Source: Pseudorasbora parva (Eukaryota; Chordata; Actinopteri; Cypriniformes; Gobionidae). Taken from it: 64,000 bases of DNA. Below the pieces are notes generated by a model, which was not told the DNA's origin, did no database searches, and saw only the letters and a program-made list of their open reading frames with translations. Positions 37,614 to 53,424 of the stretch are shown piece by piece (position 1 is the stretch's first letter; each line of letters opens with the position of its first letter). The translations under genes were made by a program, and so were the position numbers. The stretch spans positions 10,934,507 to 10,998,506 of the forward strand of contig NC_090180.1 of NCBI RefSeq assembly GCF_024679245.1. Reading direction: 5' to 3'.

Positions 37614-38885
37614 CATTTACTGAATTAGCTAGGTAAAGCTAGCAAAGTTTACTACGAAAAAATTAAGTTGATATTACATGATAATTTTAGGTGAAATGTA
37701 TGAGGTTAACTTACTCAAATATTTCAAGTTGTGAAAATCTGTCAGTTCTGCTCACTTAAACTTTGAATTTCTTCAAACTTTAAAAAGCAACTTTAAAAAT
37801 GTATGCAACTGATTGCCTCATATTTTTTGGTTTATATTTTACAAGTTACTTGCGTTGTTTTGGTAACTAAGTTGTGCTAAGTTGTGGTAACTAAGTTGTG
37901 TAATAGCTCCACTATTCTCCACAGATAAATGTTATGTCTTGAGGTGCACAGTGCCTATGGCTATAGATGATTGTCTTAATCGATACAAGTGTCAAAACTC
38001 TCCCACTAACAAAAGAAAGTTAAGCAGAAAGTTAAGTCTCGTGAGCAGATAAGCAGCTTATATAGCAGCTTAGACCAAATCAGATTTGACATTGTTACGA
38101 AAATAAACTTTTTTTAACCTAGTCAATACACAAATGTAATGCTATGCAAACTCCTTTTCAACTTAAGGTTTTGTTGTGGCTTCAAGCTACTACAACACCC
38201 TTCCACTGTATAGAAATAGCTTGATGTCTTTATTTACAAAAATAACAAACACACACAGATGGATGACAGAAGTATGCAGTTGCCTGCTAGGTTGGGATGG
38301 ATTACTTTTTCACCAAAACCAATTGGAAAACAATCAGAAAGCCATGTGTACTTTTTTGTATCTGACAAAAACTTGAATGATTTCTTAAGTGTTGGTCATA
38401 AGTCAAAATTGAATTAATTAGTTTGAATTAGCCCTTTTTTGTTCAAAATGAATAAAGACGATTCTTCATCCAATCATTCTTCCATAAAGTAGTTTCAACT
38501 ATGGTTCGATTACCATAGTGAACCATAGTCAAACCCACTTTAAGTAAAAAATAAAAAGTGCCTGGGACAAACGCTGTCAAGATGAGAAGGTGTAGCCAAG
38601 TTATGTCTGTGTCATTATTCCAACATTATCTTCATAACTTCTACAAAATAAAAAGTTTACCCCTCAGAAAAATGAACTTTCATCTCGTCATAATTATTGC
38701 CTGCTGTGAGCACGGCGCGCACTCTGAAATTGCAAAATGACATTTTTCATTTGATCGATTCATGGAAAGGTTTATGCCACCCCACTCAAACCACTCTAAC
38801 TCAAACTATATTATTTATAGTTTGATTACGGATATTTGTGTCATGTTCGAATGCATATTCGAATATCCAATAAAAAGTGACAGCC
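37614..38885. other. AT-rich sequence, nothing recognised
   Basis: It contains a short inverted run near 38496-38535 (actatggttcgattaccat, gaaccatagtc). Nothing else was supported. Confidence 0.35.
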
Positions 38886-38960
38886 CTACTTCTGTTACAC
38901 TTTTACAAGAACAAAACACAGACTGGCTTATCCACCTGGCGAGCTATTGGCGGGTTTAAC
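38886..38960 (-). repeat. Dispersed repeat R2, reverse fragment
   Basis: cttctgttacacttttacaa and acagactggcttatccacct are the reverse complement of the R2 3' half at 43.9 kb. Confidence 0.65.
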
Positions 38961-39509
38961 CACTGATGTTTTACGAGCGCTATATTCCGATATAAATGTG
39001 GAAGTACAGACTGAATTGTTAGGCACTCTGCAAAATATTTCTAAGCACATTCAAAAAAATCGTTGTGACTCAAATGGCACTATAGTGGGACGTCCATTTG
39101 TACTTGCTTCCAAAAAGTAGGTCCTACCATTGGAACATATCTTTCAATGGGTCAAACAGCTAGAAACATTGCCACCATTACTTTGAAAACTCTCATCTAT
39201 CGCTGATCTGAAGATTCTGTGTTTGAGCTCTCAACCAATGATACACTGGAGGACTACACAAGGTTGTCCCGGCTGTTTTGATGCGTTTATGGTGCACAAG
39301 CAGCATAGCAGGTTGTCACGAGAGAGAAAGGTTTGATATGGAGCACATTAAATATCGAAATGGGGAAATCACCCATTTAAAAAAAAAGAGAGAGTCTGCA
39401 AATGCAAAAACAAATGCAATAGAGCTCATAATAAAAAGAGAATCAACACTGGCTTGGCTTTTTAGTGAAGGCTAGCCTAGAACTGATGGATAACAGATAC
39501 ATTACCATA
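38961..39509. other. Nothing recognised
   Basis: Short frames only. Confidence 0.35.
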
Positions 39510-39690
39510 TGTAACTCTCTAACAGAGTTCATTGTAAAGCCTTATCAATTGTGAAGGGTCATATCATAATGTTTTTTGTAGTGTTGTGTTGTGTTGGAAC
39601 TTATTTTCAAGGAAGTACCGTGTCTACAAATGGGTATAGCTACATTAACATCTTCAGCTAGTCAGCTTGAGAAACAAGTTAACATCAAGG
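39510..39690 (+). repeat. Partial copy of the 27122-27650 element
   Basis: gtgaagggtcatatcataat, acttattttcaaggaagtac and gggtatagctaca match the interior of the 27.1 kb element. The termini are missing. Confidence 0.65.
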
Positions 39691-39713
39691 GGAAATGATG
39701 ACCATTTTCATTT

Positions 39714-39725
39714 GGGGGGGGGGGG
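39714..39725. repeat. Poly(G) run of 12
   Basis: Twelve consecutive G in an otherwise AT-rich region. Confidence 0.9.
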
Positions 39726-41302
39726 AGGCTATTCAAGTGTAGTCTATTCAAAGGATTGGGGAGAGAATATTTCATTATTAATTTTTTTTATTTTTTAAAT
39801 AAAAAACAAACATGTATGTTTGTTCACAGGCAAAATATCTGCATTTTTCTGCTAATACCATGCCACCAGAGAGAACTGGATGTGCCACCATGTAAATTGA
39901 CATTTGGATTGAGTGCTAATGCACTGCCACTTGAATAGACCCTGGGGGTTAGGAACAATTTTACCCTGACCAGGATTGACTCAAGCCAACTAAACGATTT
40001 GAGCATATATACACAACCTACAGGGTGCATTAACTGGACAAACCACCATGTATTTGCTACTAGATGTCCAGCGGACAAGCTAGAAGTCACTTTAACAATC
40101 TCACCCCATCACATAACAGCCCATACCATGAGGGTCATCAAAAGGATACTGCACATTGCATATAATGTACAGCTGCTGTTAGCAGCAACTAGCTGACGTA
40201 GCCATTGCTGAAAGTGAAATATTCCAAAATGTAGCACAAACAGTGCCAAGTAAATAAGCACCTGAAATGAGATGCCAACACAGACAGTAATTCATCCTTC
40301 TCTAGTCTAGCACACTCTGGACGACATGAAATAGGTCACCATTTGAGCGTTGTGCTTGGCCCTCCGCCAATGCTCCCAACTATTCGCCTATCCTCTTCTC
40401 TTTTTTTAATTCCTTTATTGTTGATCTCTGTCAAAGCAGTCATGAGAACGCAAGATGGCAGATGATGTAGACTGCAGACATTTTATTCATTTAGCTAGAC
40501 ATGCAGCACTAATAAGCGAGTGATCGGGAGATTTTTCATTTTAGGATGAACCCTTGAGAATTTAAGTGTTTCTAAAATGGAGGGTGATTGTGCTTCTCTC
40601 ACACATGTAAGGCTAATCCTATTGTTATTGTTGAAAATGTCTGGAGACTGAACTATGAAAGAATATGGGAAATAATGTGTTCAAAATTCTCACAAGATCA
40701 AATGTTAAAATGGGTGGATAAAACACCACCACGGCATGTTTAACTACGTAATGAAGAGCCCATACCCCAAATATGAACACAAATCACAGGTTCATGCTTT
40801 TCATCCTATCCAGAGGATTTGGGTCACATTTTAATCCTGCAGTCAGACAAACAGTCCAGCAGTTAATTACTTTAACTTAACATTACTTGTTTAATGTACT
40901 CTGCTTATTTACATAATTTACATTCAAATAGATAATAATAAATGAAACATTTCATATTTTAATGTAAATTAAACAATTTATGAGCGCTTCTTTAATACAG
41001 ACACTTAAATGTCCAAGGGGTTGATTTATATTAAAACCTTTTTTTCATTTTGTAGTATGCTGGTCAAATTAAAATTGCCTAGGAAACTTTATGCCATGCA
41101 TTTATTTATTTTTTCTACTTTTCAAATGGCTTCATATAGATGCTAAATTACATAATAAAAATATATATTTTTTATAACTATGATAACCTAAACAAAGCGT
41201 GAATTAAACCCAATTTCAATGCGCGTTCAATGTTTACTAATTTTTAAACCCACGGTTCAACAGACCAAAAACAACAATTTTGCACCAATAAGACTACAAT
41301 GC
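39726..41302. other. Nothing recognised
   Basis: Ordinary sequence with short frames. No splice-supported exon. Confidence 0.35.
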
Positions 41303-42006
41303 TAGCCTGGATGCCAGCCGAACTTAGCCCCGCCCACAAAAATTTTAGGTCGGGCAATTGGGTCTGGCCTTGAGGAGTAAGGAGGATAGAGGAGTAATTA
41401 TCCCCGAACAGAAACTGTTCGGACCAATGAAATCATCAGGGCCGCCTTTAGACGATGACGGACAGATGATCAACAGTAACGTAATCATGCACGTCATCAA
41501 AGGGGCTTGGATTATATTTGTTTGAATCCTAAACGGAGAGCTTGTTTGTATCTGCATTCACCATCTCAATCAAACAACACTGGCAAAGATCGTGTATTTC
41601 AGCCTGATTTCAGTGCGCGTGCAGACAGGGTTGCCAAGTTTTTACAACAAAGCGCGCCAACTACTAGCCCTAATAGCTTCTCGGGGGGTTCTCCGGGGTA
41701 AAAATGGCGTTTAGGGGGTAAAATGTGTGTTATTTTGGCAAGGTTGCCTGCTAAAATTCGCACTCATGGGTCTATATATCACATAATAGTCGCTTCAACA
41801 CGCAGAAAAAACACGGACTTGGCAACACAGTGCAGTTGAACTCTGTTGACATTTGACAATGCGTCACTTCGCTGCTCTGATTGGTTGTAGGTCTATCCAA
41901 TTGATGTCTTTCCTGGTTCGGTTGAAACACGCCTCATAATCACAGCCCAATGGAGCAGTTTCAGACTCATATTCTGACTAGAATTGAGTATGACCACGTC
42001 AGGCTA
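41303..42006. repeat. Probable non-autonomous DNA element, about 704 bp
   Basis: Left tagcctgg and right caggcta form short inverted ends, and the flanks actacaatg and its reverse cattgtagt also pair. The interior has cgaacagaaactgttcgg, a perfect short inverted repeat, and ctgattggttgtaggtctatc. Class not determined. Confidence 0.4.
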
Positions 42007-42579
42007 CTACAATGCATGCCTAAAATGAAATATGAGCCAAGAAAAATAAAATAAAGAATTTGTTTATTTCACTATTTCACATTTATTGCATGTCTTTCCA
42101 ATCAAGATTGATTTTAGTCAAATGATGCAAAAGGTGAGGAAATAGGATTTAATTGTGTGTATTTAGGATACATAAAATGAAATTATTCTTTGGGATAATC
42201 CAAACAATACAATTTCTACCACTTTCATTTCCACTGAATGATTTGAGATCCTAAATTCCACCTGAACAAAATACATTTTTCAACATTGTTAGTTGACATC
42301 TGAATAAGTTTAGCTTGTATCCACAAAGGCAGCAGAAAATGGCAATACTTGAAGAAACACCCTTATGTGATTGTTGTTTATTAGAAAGAATTCCAATGTA
42401 AGCAACTGCTGTGAAATGAGTTTTGAGGGAAGTGTTTACAAGCAAAATATTGGTTTGGTGTGAATGGCAATACAAACATTCATTACACACTGATTACTGA
42501 GATCATAACAGTGAAAACTATTCCCTGCTCTGTGTCCGTATCCATCACCTCGCACTTAGCCAATAAAATCAGGATATTA
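42007..42579. other. Nothing recognised
   Basis: AT-rich sequence. Confidence 0.35.
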
Positions 42580-42970
42580 TAACTCTGCCTCAAATAAAGA
42601 CAATCACCCAGGCAGAGACGTAATTAATGATCTCTAATAATTCTCCGGAAGTGAGAGAAGGAATGTGACCTGGCAACTAACACCAGTTCCCAGTGTGTGT
42701 GCCATCTGCTGTGGAGCACCTCCATAGGGCTGCTTTCATCAACACCTTCTGTTGAGCCGTTCACACTCGCAGCAGTGTGGCCTTAATCCTCCTTCAGCTG
42801 ACCCAGCGTTGGGCCACTTTAATTGCAAAAATATTTCTCAGGAGCCTGTAAACAAGTTGCAATCACTATCCCTATGATATACGCCGGCAAGGCCTGAGCT
42901 GGAATAAGTGCTGAGAGATTCAATAAAGGCCTGATCTGCTGTGCTTGCGAAAGGATTTTATTTGTCGATG
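42580..42970. other. Repeat-free complex block, the best non-coding-element candidate
   Basis: A sharp rise in complexity and GC with no repeat partner and no coding frame, including cactttaattgcaaaaat and aattaatgatctctaataat, words rich in TAAT-type homeodomain cores. It fits a developmental enhancer in a gene-poor interval. This is inference without alignment. Confidence 0.3.
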
Positions 42971-43771
42971 CATTCTGTAAATTCAAAGCAATATTTAGTA
43001 ACAGGCCCTGTAAAATGTCTGCAGTAGTTATGTAAGAACAGGGCAGCTAAATCTATCAGCCCAAAACAGGACATTAGAAAAGCAATAAAACCATAGTTAT
43101 GGATTAATGGAACTGGGGTTGTAGCCATATTATTTTCAGGATTGTGCAAGGCCTGGTTGTTGCGTTAGTGTGTTGTCCAAGAGATGCTGTGTTCTCCACC
43201 CCAGATCAAAAAACACCTTTTTTCGGCCTTCCTATGGCAGACAAACTTACAGTAGTTAAAATGTATTTTTAACATTTCTCACCAATTTTCTAACAACTAC
43301 ATTCTGAACCATGCTGTTTGATGCAGGCTGGGGCACGAGGCGATGTTTTTTTTTGTTCATTTTTTGACAGAAAATAGTGATACTTGCAATCATAATGCAA
43401 CAAGGAATGCATTTGAATACGCAAAAAAGGGCTACTGAGGTATTTTTCCACAGCAACAGGAAGAAAAAAACGATGTTGTACAAAGAAAAAAAACAAAGGT
43501 TGCAGTAATTCACTGTTTTAAAAACTGAATCATTGAATCATTCATTCAGAAACGTTGATTCTTTCAGGAACAAAACATGTTGCTCAGAGATGGTTCTGAT
43601 GTGGCTTGGTTTGAGCAAAAAATATATAATAATATTACATTTGCAATGCCCTGTCAGGGGGAAAAAAGCACTTGTTCATGTGATAGCTATATCTTTATAA
43701 ATATAAAAATCATGAACTCATTATTGGGCTGTTCTTCCCCCAGAACTTGATTTTTGGAGGCATGCGTTTTT
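42971..43771. other. Nothing recognised
   Basis: AT-rich sequence with short frames. Confidence 0.35.
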
Positions 43772-44018
43772 CTGGCTATCACCAGACCAAGCTCAATTTA
43801 AGATGACTCTGACTATGCAATTGGATAGTCCTTTAACCAATCAGACCACAGGAGGCGTGATTAACAGGCATTGTGTTAAGCCCGCCAATAGTGCGCCAGG
43901 TGGATAAGCCAGTCTGTAACTGGTTCCCACAAAAGTGTAATAGAAGCAGTAGAAATGAATGTTGCAGGCTGAAATCAAATCGCCGGCAGATCAGGCTGAG
44001 TTTACCCAGTCTAGGCAT
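43772..44018 (+). repeat. Dispersed repeat R2, copy 2
   Basis: Same order of words as 3418-3795 but more compact. It begins ctggctatcaccagaccaag and ends aaatcgccggcagatcaggc plus tttacccagt. Confidence 0.75.
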
Positions 44019-46109
44019 GCGTGTTAATTTTTATGACATTTTTGTAATTCCATTTTCAGAAAGTAAACTATAAGATTAAAATGGTTTAATAAGAGAAAAG
44101 GCTTGTAGCCCACTTACAATTTACAATTTAATTCCTTACAAAAGGTTTACAAATTTAAAATGTATTGATTTATTTATAAAAGTTGTGTTGCATTTATAAA
44201 CCTGTGAAAACAGCACCCCTACTTCCCGTGCCACTGGACGCAGATCAGATGTTATAAATGACAGTTATAACATCACATCTAAAATATAACAGAGGTATAC
44301 AATAAAGAATTACCACTAAAAAAATGCACAAGTTGAGCTTGGGAAAGACTTCTTCTTGACTATCATTATCGGGCTCGGGCTCGAACTGATACTGCAAAAC
44401 TGACGTATTAGTAAGTGTGCCATAGTTAGTGTGGTTACAGTAGGGTTAGCGGCACCTCAGGAATCATCTGCAGCTGATACTCGTTGGGTATGCTGAGGGG
44501 CGTTCCATGTCTGATACATGCTGTATGTGGTAGACAACCATAACCAGCTGACAAATCAGCGCAGACTACGATTTTCAGAAGGCGGGTTTTAATTAAATAA
44601 ATCTTAACAAAAACAGAGCATTCAGACAGAAGGAGAAAACAGGTCCTGCAACACTATAAAATATAAGAAAAATTATATTTGAGTTTTTTGATCATCAAGT
44701 TATCTAAATGTACTCTTGTAGATCCCATAAACAAAATGATTAACCTGTAAATGTGTATTATAGCAAATGAGCAAAACTAGACAAATTAGATCAAATTAGC
44801 CAATAACCAATATAATACAATTATAGTGTGTATCCCTATTTGATTTATAAATAAACTTATATTTAAAGATAAACGAAATAAACTTCTTTCTAACAAATCA
44901 AATATATTGCCAAAAATAAAATTTATACTTTATTGCAGTGGGACTAGTGAAAATATCATCAAGTCAAGCACTTAATCTAAATTACTGACCTTAGTGGATC
45001 AACAGAAGAAAAAATACATTATTGTTGAACCCTGAAGACTAAAAAATTAGTGATAGTAATGCATGCAGGCAAACGAGTGGTTGTTCTGCTGACAGCACAC
45101 CTGTCTGTTGTGACATACAAGCAATCTACTCTAAGGACCCTTTAAAGCAGGCCAGTGGCACGTCCTGAACAAAACAGCGAGTGTGATGCCTACGTACCCA
45201 CGTGCACACAGACACAAACACACGCCACGCCTGGGCACATTACAAAGGCCTGCTGGGGGTCAGGCTATGCATCTGCGGCCCCTATTGATGTGAAGAATCA
45301 GACAGATGGGCCTAAACCACCCCTGGAGAATAAACAATACAAAGGCAACATTAAACCACAATAACGCCACTAATAACTACTCGGTCAGGGGGCATCCAAA
45401 CTAGTTAGTTTTGTTGTGAAATCGGTCAAGCTAATGGCCATGTTAAATAGATATTGATTAGTCTTCATTAAAAATCTCACAAAACAAACAGTCTATTACA
45501 TCAAAACACATTTAAATGTAAGGGTGGTCGATATACCGGTATATACGAACAACCGGAATTTTGGACTACCGTCTCAGTCTCTATTGTGGATCAACGGTTA
45601 AATACATGTGTTCTCGTAAATGAACATAGACAGCTGAGGAAAAAAAAAAGAATTGCGCAACAGAAACCGTGCGTTCAATCTTAAAGTGCCAGCAGCCTAA
45701 CAAAACTGTTGTCATCAGTGTCATTGATGTTAAACAAAAGAGAACATTTAAAGGACTGCATGACAGACACACATGGGCTGCATGAAGGGAGGAGTCTAAA
45801 AGAAAAGCTGAGTGAATTCTACCAAATTTTGCAATGGCAAAAAGAGGCAGGCAGTTTAAAAGATGATATAACCACTGGATTTAATTACCCTCACGATTTA
45901 TCCTGTGACTCACCGTTCATACTGTGAGAAGACTGAAAATACCCAAGACTTTCCACGTGAACAACAAATCTCGCCCTGAATGACCCGCTGGATCATCTGC
46001 TCAAATTATGATCCAATCGCAGCTGGCTCGACCATGTAATGCAAGGTGCCAATATGATGTCAAAATCTGACAGCTATTCATAGACTGCTCTGCTGTTTTT
46101 AAGACAATT
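44019..46109. other. Nothing recognised
   Basis: Mostly AT-rich. About 45530-45600 begins gggtggtcgatataccggta, possibly a hAT-like end, but has no partner. Short frames near 45.2 and 45.7 kb have no features. Confidence 0.3.
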
Positions 46110-46370
46110 CCTCAGCCAAAGAGGAGACTGTACTAAAGCCCTTTATTTCCTCAAGCCCTGAGAGGAGTGCTGACAAAAACTCTTAACTGCATTTTCATCT
46201 GTTACCTCTAAACGCAGCTCATTTCCGCATCTCTGCTGAAGTCATCATGGCATTCCTCATATAATCATGGCTTTACAATCCCATGACACAGTTCCAGCTC
46301 TGAGCTTTTCATTCCACATCCCTTATTACGCCGCTGAAGAAGACAGTGTGCTACATTCCTGTTGTGTTAT
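46110..46370. other. Repeat-free complex block
   Basis: Balanced composition and no repeat partner. Possible conserved non-coding DNA, weakly supported. Confidence 0.15.
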
Positions 46371-46690
46371 TAAGAATTCTGTAGGTTTGATCTAATGTAG
46401 CTTCACTAGCTTGTAATCAAAATGCAAAAAAGACCAAACAGCCTAACTAAAAGGCATGAAGTTAATCAAGAATTGTGTGCCCCACAAAATAATATCGTAA
46501 AAAATTAACAAAACTATTATTAAATTAACCAAATGTTTTATATGAATGTTTTGTGTTTTATGTGAAATATTAATATGGCATATATATGTGCCAAAATAGA
46601 GTGAGTCTGCTTGTACAAACATTCTTTAAGATAAGACGCATTCAAAAACATTTTCACTTCCCTTTTAAAGTTGATGTAATGGAAAATTAA

Positions 46691-47328
46691 AGGGTTAGTT
46701 CACCCAAAAATGAAACTTATGTCATTAATGACTCACCCTAATGTCGTTCCACATCTTCGGAACACAGTTTAAGATACTTTTTATGTAGTCCGAGAGCTTT
46801 TCTGTTCCTTCATGAAAGTGAATGCACACTATACTGTCCATGTCCAGAAAGGTAATAAAAACATCCTCAAAGTTGTCAATATTTGACATCAGTTGGTTAA
46901 TTAGAATCTCTTGTTGAATCAGAGTATTAATTCATGATTCGGATCACCAATGTCACTCGATTTCAGCAGTTTGACACGCAATCCGAATTATGAATTAATC
47001 TGCTGATTCATAACCATTTGAATATTTATTTGAGCATTGTCTTCTCTTCCTGGTTTGTTTTGAACAAACCAGGAAGAGAAGACAATGCTGAATAAAGTCA
47101 TAGTTTTTGTGATTTTTGGACCAAAATGTATTTTCAATGCTTAACTAACTGATGTCACATGGACTGTATAGTGTGCATTCAATTTCATGAAGGAACAGAA
47201 AAGCTCTCAGACTAAATATAAAATATCTTAAACTGTGTTCCGAAGATGAACGGAGGTCTCACGGTTGTAGAACGACATTAGGGTGAGTCATTAATTACAT
47301 AAATTGCATTTTGGGGTGAACTAACCCT
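46691..47328. mobile_element. TTAA-flanked fold-back transposon, 638 bp
   Basis: TTAA at 46687-46690 and 47329-47332. The ends agggttagttcacccaaaaa and ggggtgaactaaccct are inverted. It shares its inner segment with the 36799 element. It also carries an exact 57-bp palindrome at 47033-47089. Confidence 0.88.
47033..47089. repeat. Perfect inverted repeat, 27-bp arms, 3-bp loop
   Basis: The left arm starts agcattgtcttctcttcc (47033-47059) and the right arm ends ggaagagaagacaatgct (47063-47089), with loop ttg. No mismatch was found in the 27 pairs. Confidence 0.95.
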
Positions 47329-47332
47329 TTAA

Positions 47333-48711
47333 CAGATCCTTTCTTCCATATTGTGATGTACATCCGGTTGAATTGGCATATCGAAAAAGAAAAAACTTGG
47401 TTCTAAAAATCAGTTCAGATCTGAACGTGAGCTCAAGTTGATTGTGAGAAAGAGGTGGGTTTAAGCAAACTAAATTATTGGAGAAGTCAACAGAGAAGTC
47501 TGTCGTTTCACTGGAAGATCGATATTTTAATTTGTAAGAATTACGTGGGTTAAAAAAAAAGATGAAATGTGTGTTTGGAGTATGTAGTGAATTTCCATTT
47601 CATAATGTCATGCAGACTTTAAAGGTTAATAAGCCTATGTTTTCACCCTAAGTATGCCAATGTTGTCTTCCTGCTAACCATGACCTGAGACCCACCGGTT
47701 GAGTTTAAACTGACTATTTTTTACTGAGGGAGCCAACAAAGACGGCATTTAAAAATGACGGCAGTTTGTTGTTCTCAAAACAAGCATTAGTCTGCGGTTG
47801 CTCAAATCGAATGACCTAATATAGTGAGATTTTGGCTGATGACTAATGCTCAAAACAAGAATTTTGAGATGCATGTGCGAGCCAACCTTATGACCATCCT
47901 CTTAAGAAGCTATCCTAATCCAAACAGACAGCAGACTCAAGTCAAACAGACTTTAAATCTGGTTTGAGCAGCTGTATGTTATACAAGTACTTATAAACAC
48001 AACAGGTCACCAGTGCCACATTTTGCATTGCAACGACAGGCACCGTGTCAAACCTGGGATCTATGAATGACTTAGACAAGCTGTCATTACGGCTTGTCTG
48101 ATTCCCTGGAATGATCCAAGACATAAGCAACATCTTAACAGTACAACATTTAAGCGACAAGCACAAGGAGGGGGACCAAAGAACAAGGCATTTCTGATTC
48201 TATGTGCTTGGCATGCTGGAGTGGAACTACATTAGTAACAGTCCTGATAGACAATCAATAGCACACTCATCACATTACAAGAAGCCAGACTCATGCATAT
48301 ACATTATCAGACAGTTACAATGGAGAAAAATAAGATATATATGGGGGGAAAGCCTGCTATTACTTGAAGCTATTTTCTGTCTGCTCTGTAATCCATGCGG
48401 TTTCATGACAACAGCAAGATTTCCATCTTTTGCTGCAAAATGCAGTTAGGATGAATATTATAATGCAAACACTAGCTATATTGAGCGAATGGTTCTTTAG
48501 CTTATATATCCAAATCCCTGAAGATGAACGCAAAATCACATGCAACATGTCATTGGCAGGGTTCATATCCATGGAATTTGGACGTCTGGAGTTGAACAAT
48601 AGGTGAGGGATGCTTTACTGTTATTGAATGGGCTGTTATAAGGTCTAAAGGGACACTGACGCATCCCAAATGCAGCGTGAAATAAAATGATATTGAATAC
48701 AAAGAACTTAC
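47333..48711. other. Nothing recognised
   Basis: Short frames only, up to the candidate exon at 48712. Confidence 0.35.
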
Positions 48712-48837
48712 CTTTAGGATCTGCGCGTGAAGACTTCAAATGAATGAGGATGCTGCAGTATATTTCCTTGCTCATTCGCAGTCGACTGGAGCTGAAAACC
48801 TTCCGTTGGGCAGCACCTACCAGCTTATTGAATCCCA
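48712..48837 (-). CDS. Candidate internal coding exon (unrecognised gene)
   Basis: On the minus strand CTAAAG is followed by gtaagttc, a near-perfect donor, and a cag precedes TGGGATTC at 48837. The 126-bp block is open in the frame containing GFNKLVGAAQRKVFSS and MSKEIYCSILIHLKSS and ends in phase 1, which matches the start phase of the 32988-33095 block. The acceptor has only a modest pyrimidine tract. If the block is instead a first exon, MSK at 48772 could be a start codon. A fam110b 5' exon is the alternative. The protein is not recognised. Confidence 0.35.

Positions 48838-51661
<2,824 letters not shown>

Positions 51662-51752
<91 letters not shown>
51662..51752. repeat. (AT)n microsatellite, right of the Tc1-like remnant
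   Basis: About 45 AT units. Confidence 0.95.
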
Positions 51753-51755
<3 letters not shown>

Positions 51756-51756
<1 letters not shown>

Positions 51757-51811
51757 TTTTTTTTACTCTGTGACTGTGATATATATATACATCACAGTCA
51801 GAGTGAAAAAC
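51756..51811. repeat. Short hairpin with AT loop
   Basis: tttttactctgtgactgtgat pairs, with a small gap, with atcacagtcagagtgaaaaa around a loop of atatatata. Confidence 0.7.
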
Positions 51812-53424
51812 ATAATTAAAACAATATATACAATAATAAAATAAAAACAGACCATAAAACACTTCATGTTTATTTATCAGGGAAATTGAATGCACACACA
51901 AATTAATGGTCAAAATATAAAACCTTTTTTATAAGGCAATTTATCTGATAAATAAGATGAGTTACAAATTACTTTGAAGTACATACCAACTACAGTCATG
52001 CTCATGTGATTTCAGTCCATGGAAAATGTATTCATGCAAGAAGGTCTGAGTGGCAAATCCGCTGGAAAACCACAAAAGTGGAAAAGTGTAGTTTCTCACT
52101 GAGTCATGCATTTGGAGAAAAGAACAATGTTTTCATCCATAAGGAGCCATGCTTTCCTTTACTTCATTTTTATTCCACCTTCTAGGCCACAGGATACGGT
52201 GAAGCTCAGCATATATCAGTGATATTCAAAACAGAATGACCCAAATATACAGACTGACTGGTTTGATTCTCTACACCAATCTGCTCCTGTGCATCCCTGC
52301 ATGGAGTGCATGTTTTACATTATATTGGTGAAATGACATATTTTAGTCTGAAAAAAAAAAACTTTAATATATGACAGCTTTATTATGTAGTGTTCAATCA
52401 AATGCCTTTGTGTCATTTGCTTCTGAGACTTCTGTTGTTACTTTAAAGGTCTGACAGATAAAGCTTGGTGGATCTTCAACATTTGCTGAATCAGTTGCAG
52501 GTTCCCTTTTCAACAGGCAGCATCTGCAACCAATCCAAAACACTATGTAGGTCAAGTTCCCACCACCCTTCATAAAGACTGGTTGAGCACTGGCACATCC
52601 ACAAAATCTCTTGCTCTCATTACACAAAGGGATTGCAGCTCAATGTTGAACCGTTCCCACAAATGGAATGAAAAAATAGGACCTCAAATCTGAGGACATA
52701 AGAAATAAATGTACATGAGGTCGAGATCAGGAGGGAAAGGAAACCAAGACCTGAACTTAAACGGGACATGGGAAGAATTATAGAGGATTCTAGAGACAGA
52801 AAGCCTCATTTTGACTTTTTATGCTTTGTTTCATTCCACATTTCTCATAACGTCAGCCACGCTGAACACTGACAGGCCTTCATGCAGGAAGGAAGTGTCT
52901 TCTGAAACATCAGCCCAGTCAGGAGACTAAAACAGTCCAATGAAATACAGAGACGGACGGAGAAACAGGAAAAGTGAGGGATGAGAGAGTCAGAATTTCT
53001 TATTCAGCGATACTGAGTACAAAAAAGCTTTTATCCTGTGCATCTGCATCACTTCGATGGACACTGGCCGACACAAGCGAGGCTTTGTCAGGAAAAATCA
53101 GAATCACTGAATATAGTCAGCCCCACTTGATGTTTTGAACAAAGGTCGTTTTCGGGTTATGCTCACAGCGCAGTGTAAAGAGGTCAAAGGGGTGTTGATA
53201 TTTTGCCAATATCAGTTGGAGGGACTTGCTGTTTTTGTGTAGTTTAATCCTACAATATGTTCCTCTGAGAGAAACCCCCTCCGAGGATTGGCTGTGATGT
53301 GCGTGTTCCACATGTTGGACAAAAGTGCAATGAGCAACTGGGGGTGAAAAGAGCTCTTTTTTATATGAATGATCCATTCATGTGCTGTGCATATAAAGCA
53401 CACACATTTTCCAGGTAGGCCTAT
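51812..53424. other. Nothing firmly recognised
   Basis: A 77-codon minus frame at 52394-52627 (MCNESKRFCGCASAQ...) is open and not in a known repeat, but has no splice or domain support. The rest is ordinary sequence. Confidence 0.3.

Noticed and set aside
52394..52627. 77-codon cysteine-containing minus frame
   Set aside because: Open but without splice sites, homology or a signal peptide. Not enough to call an exon.
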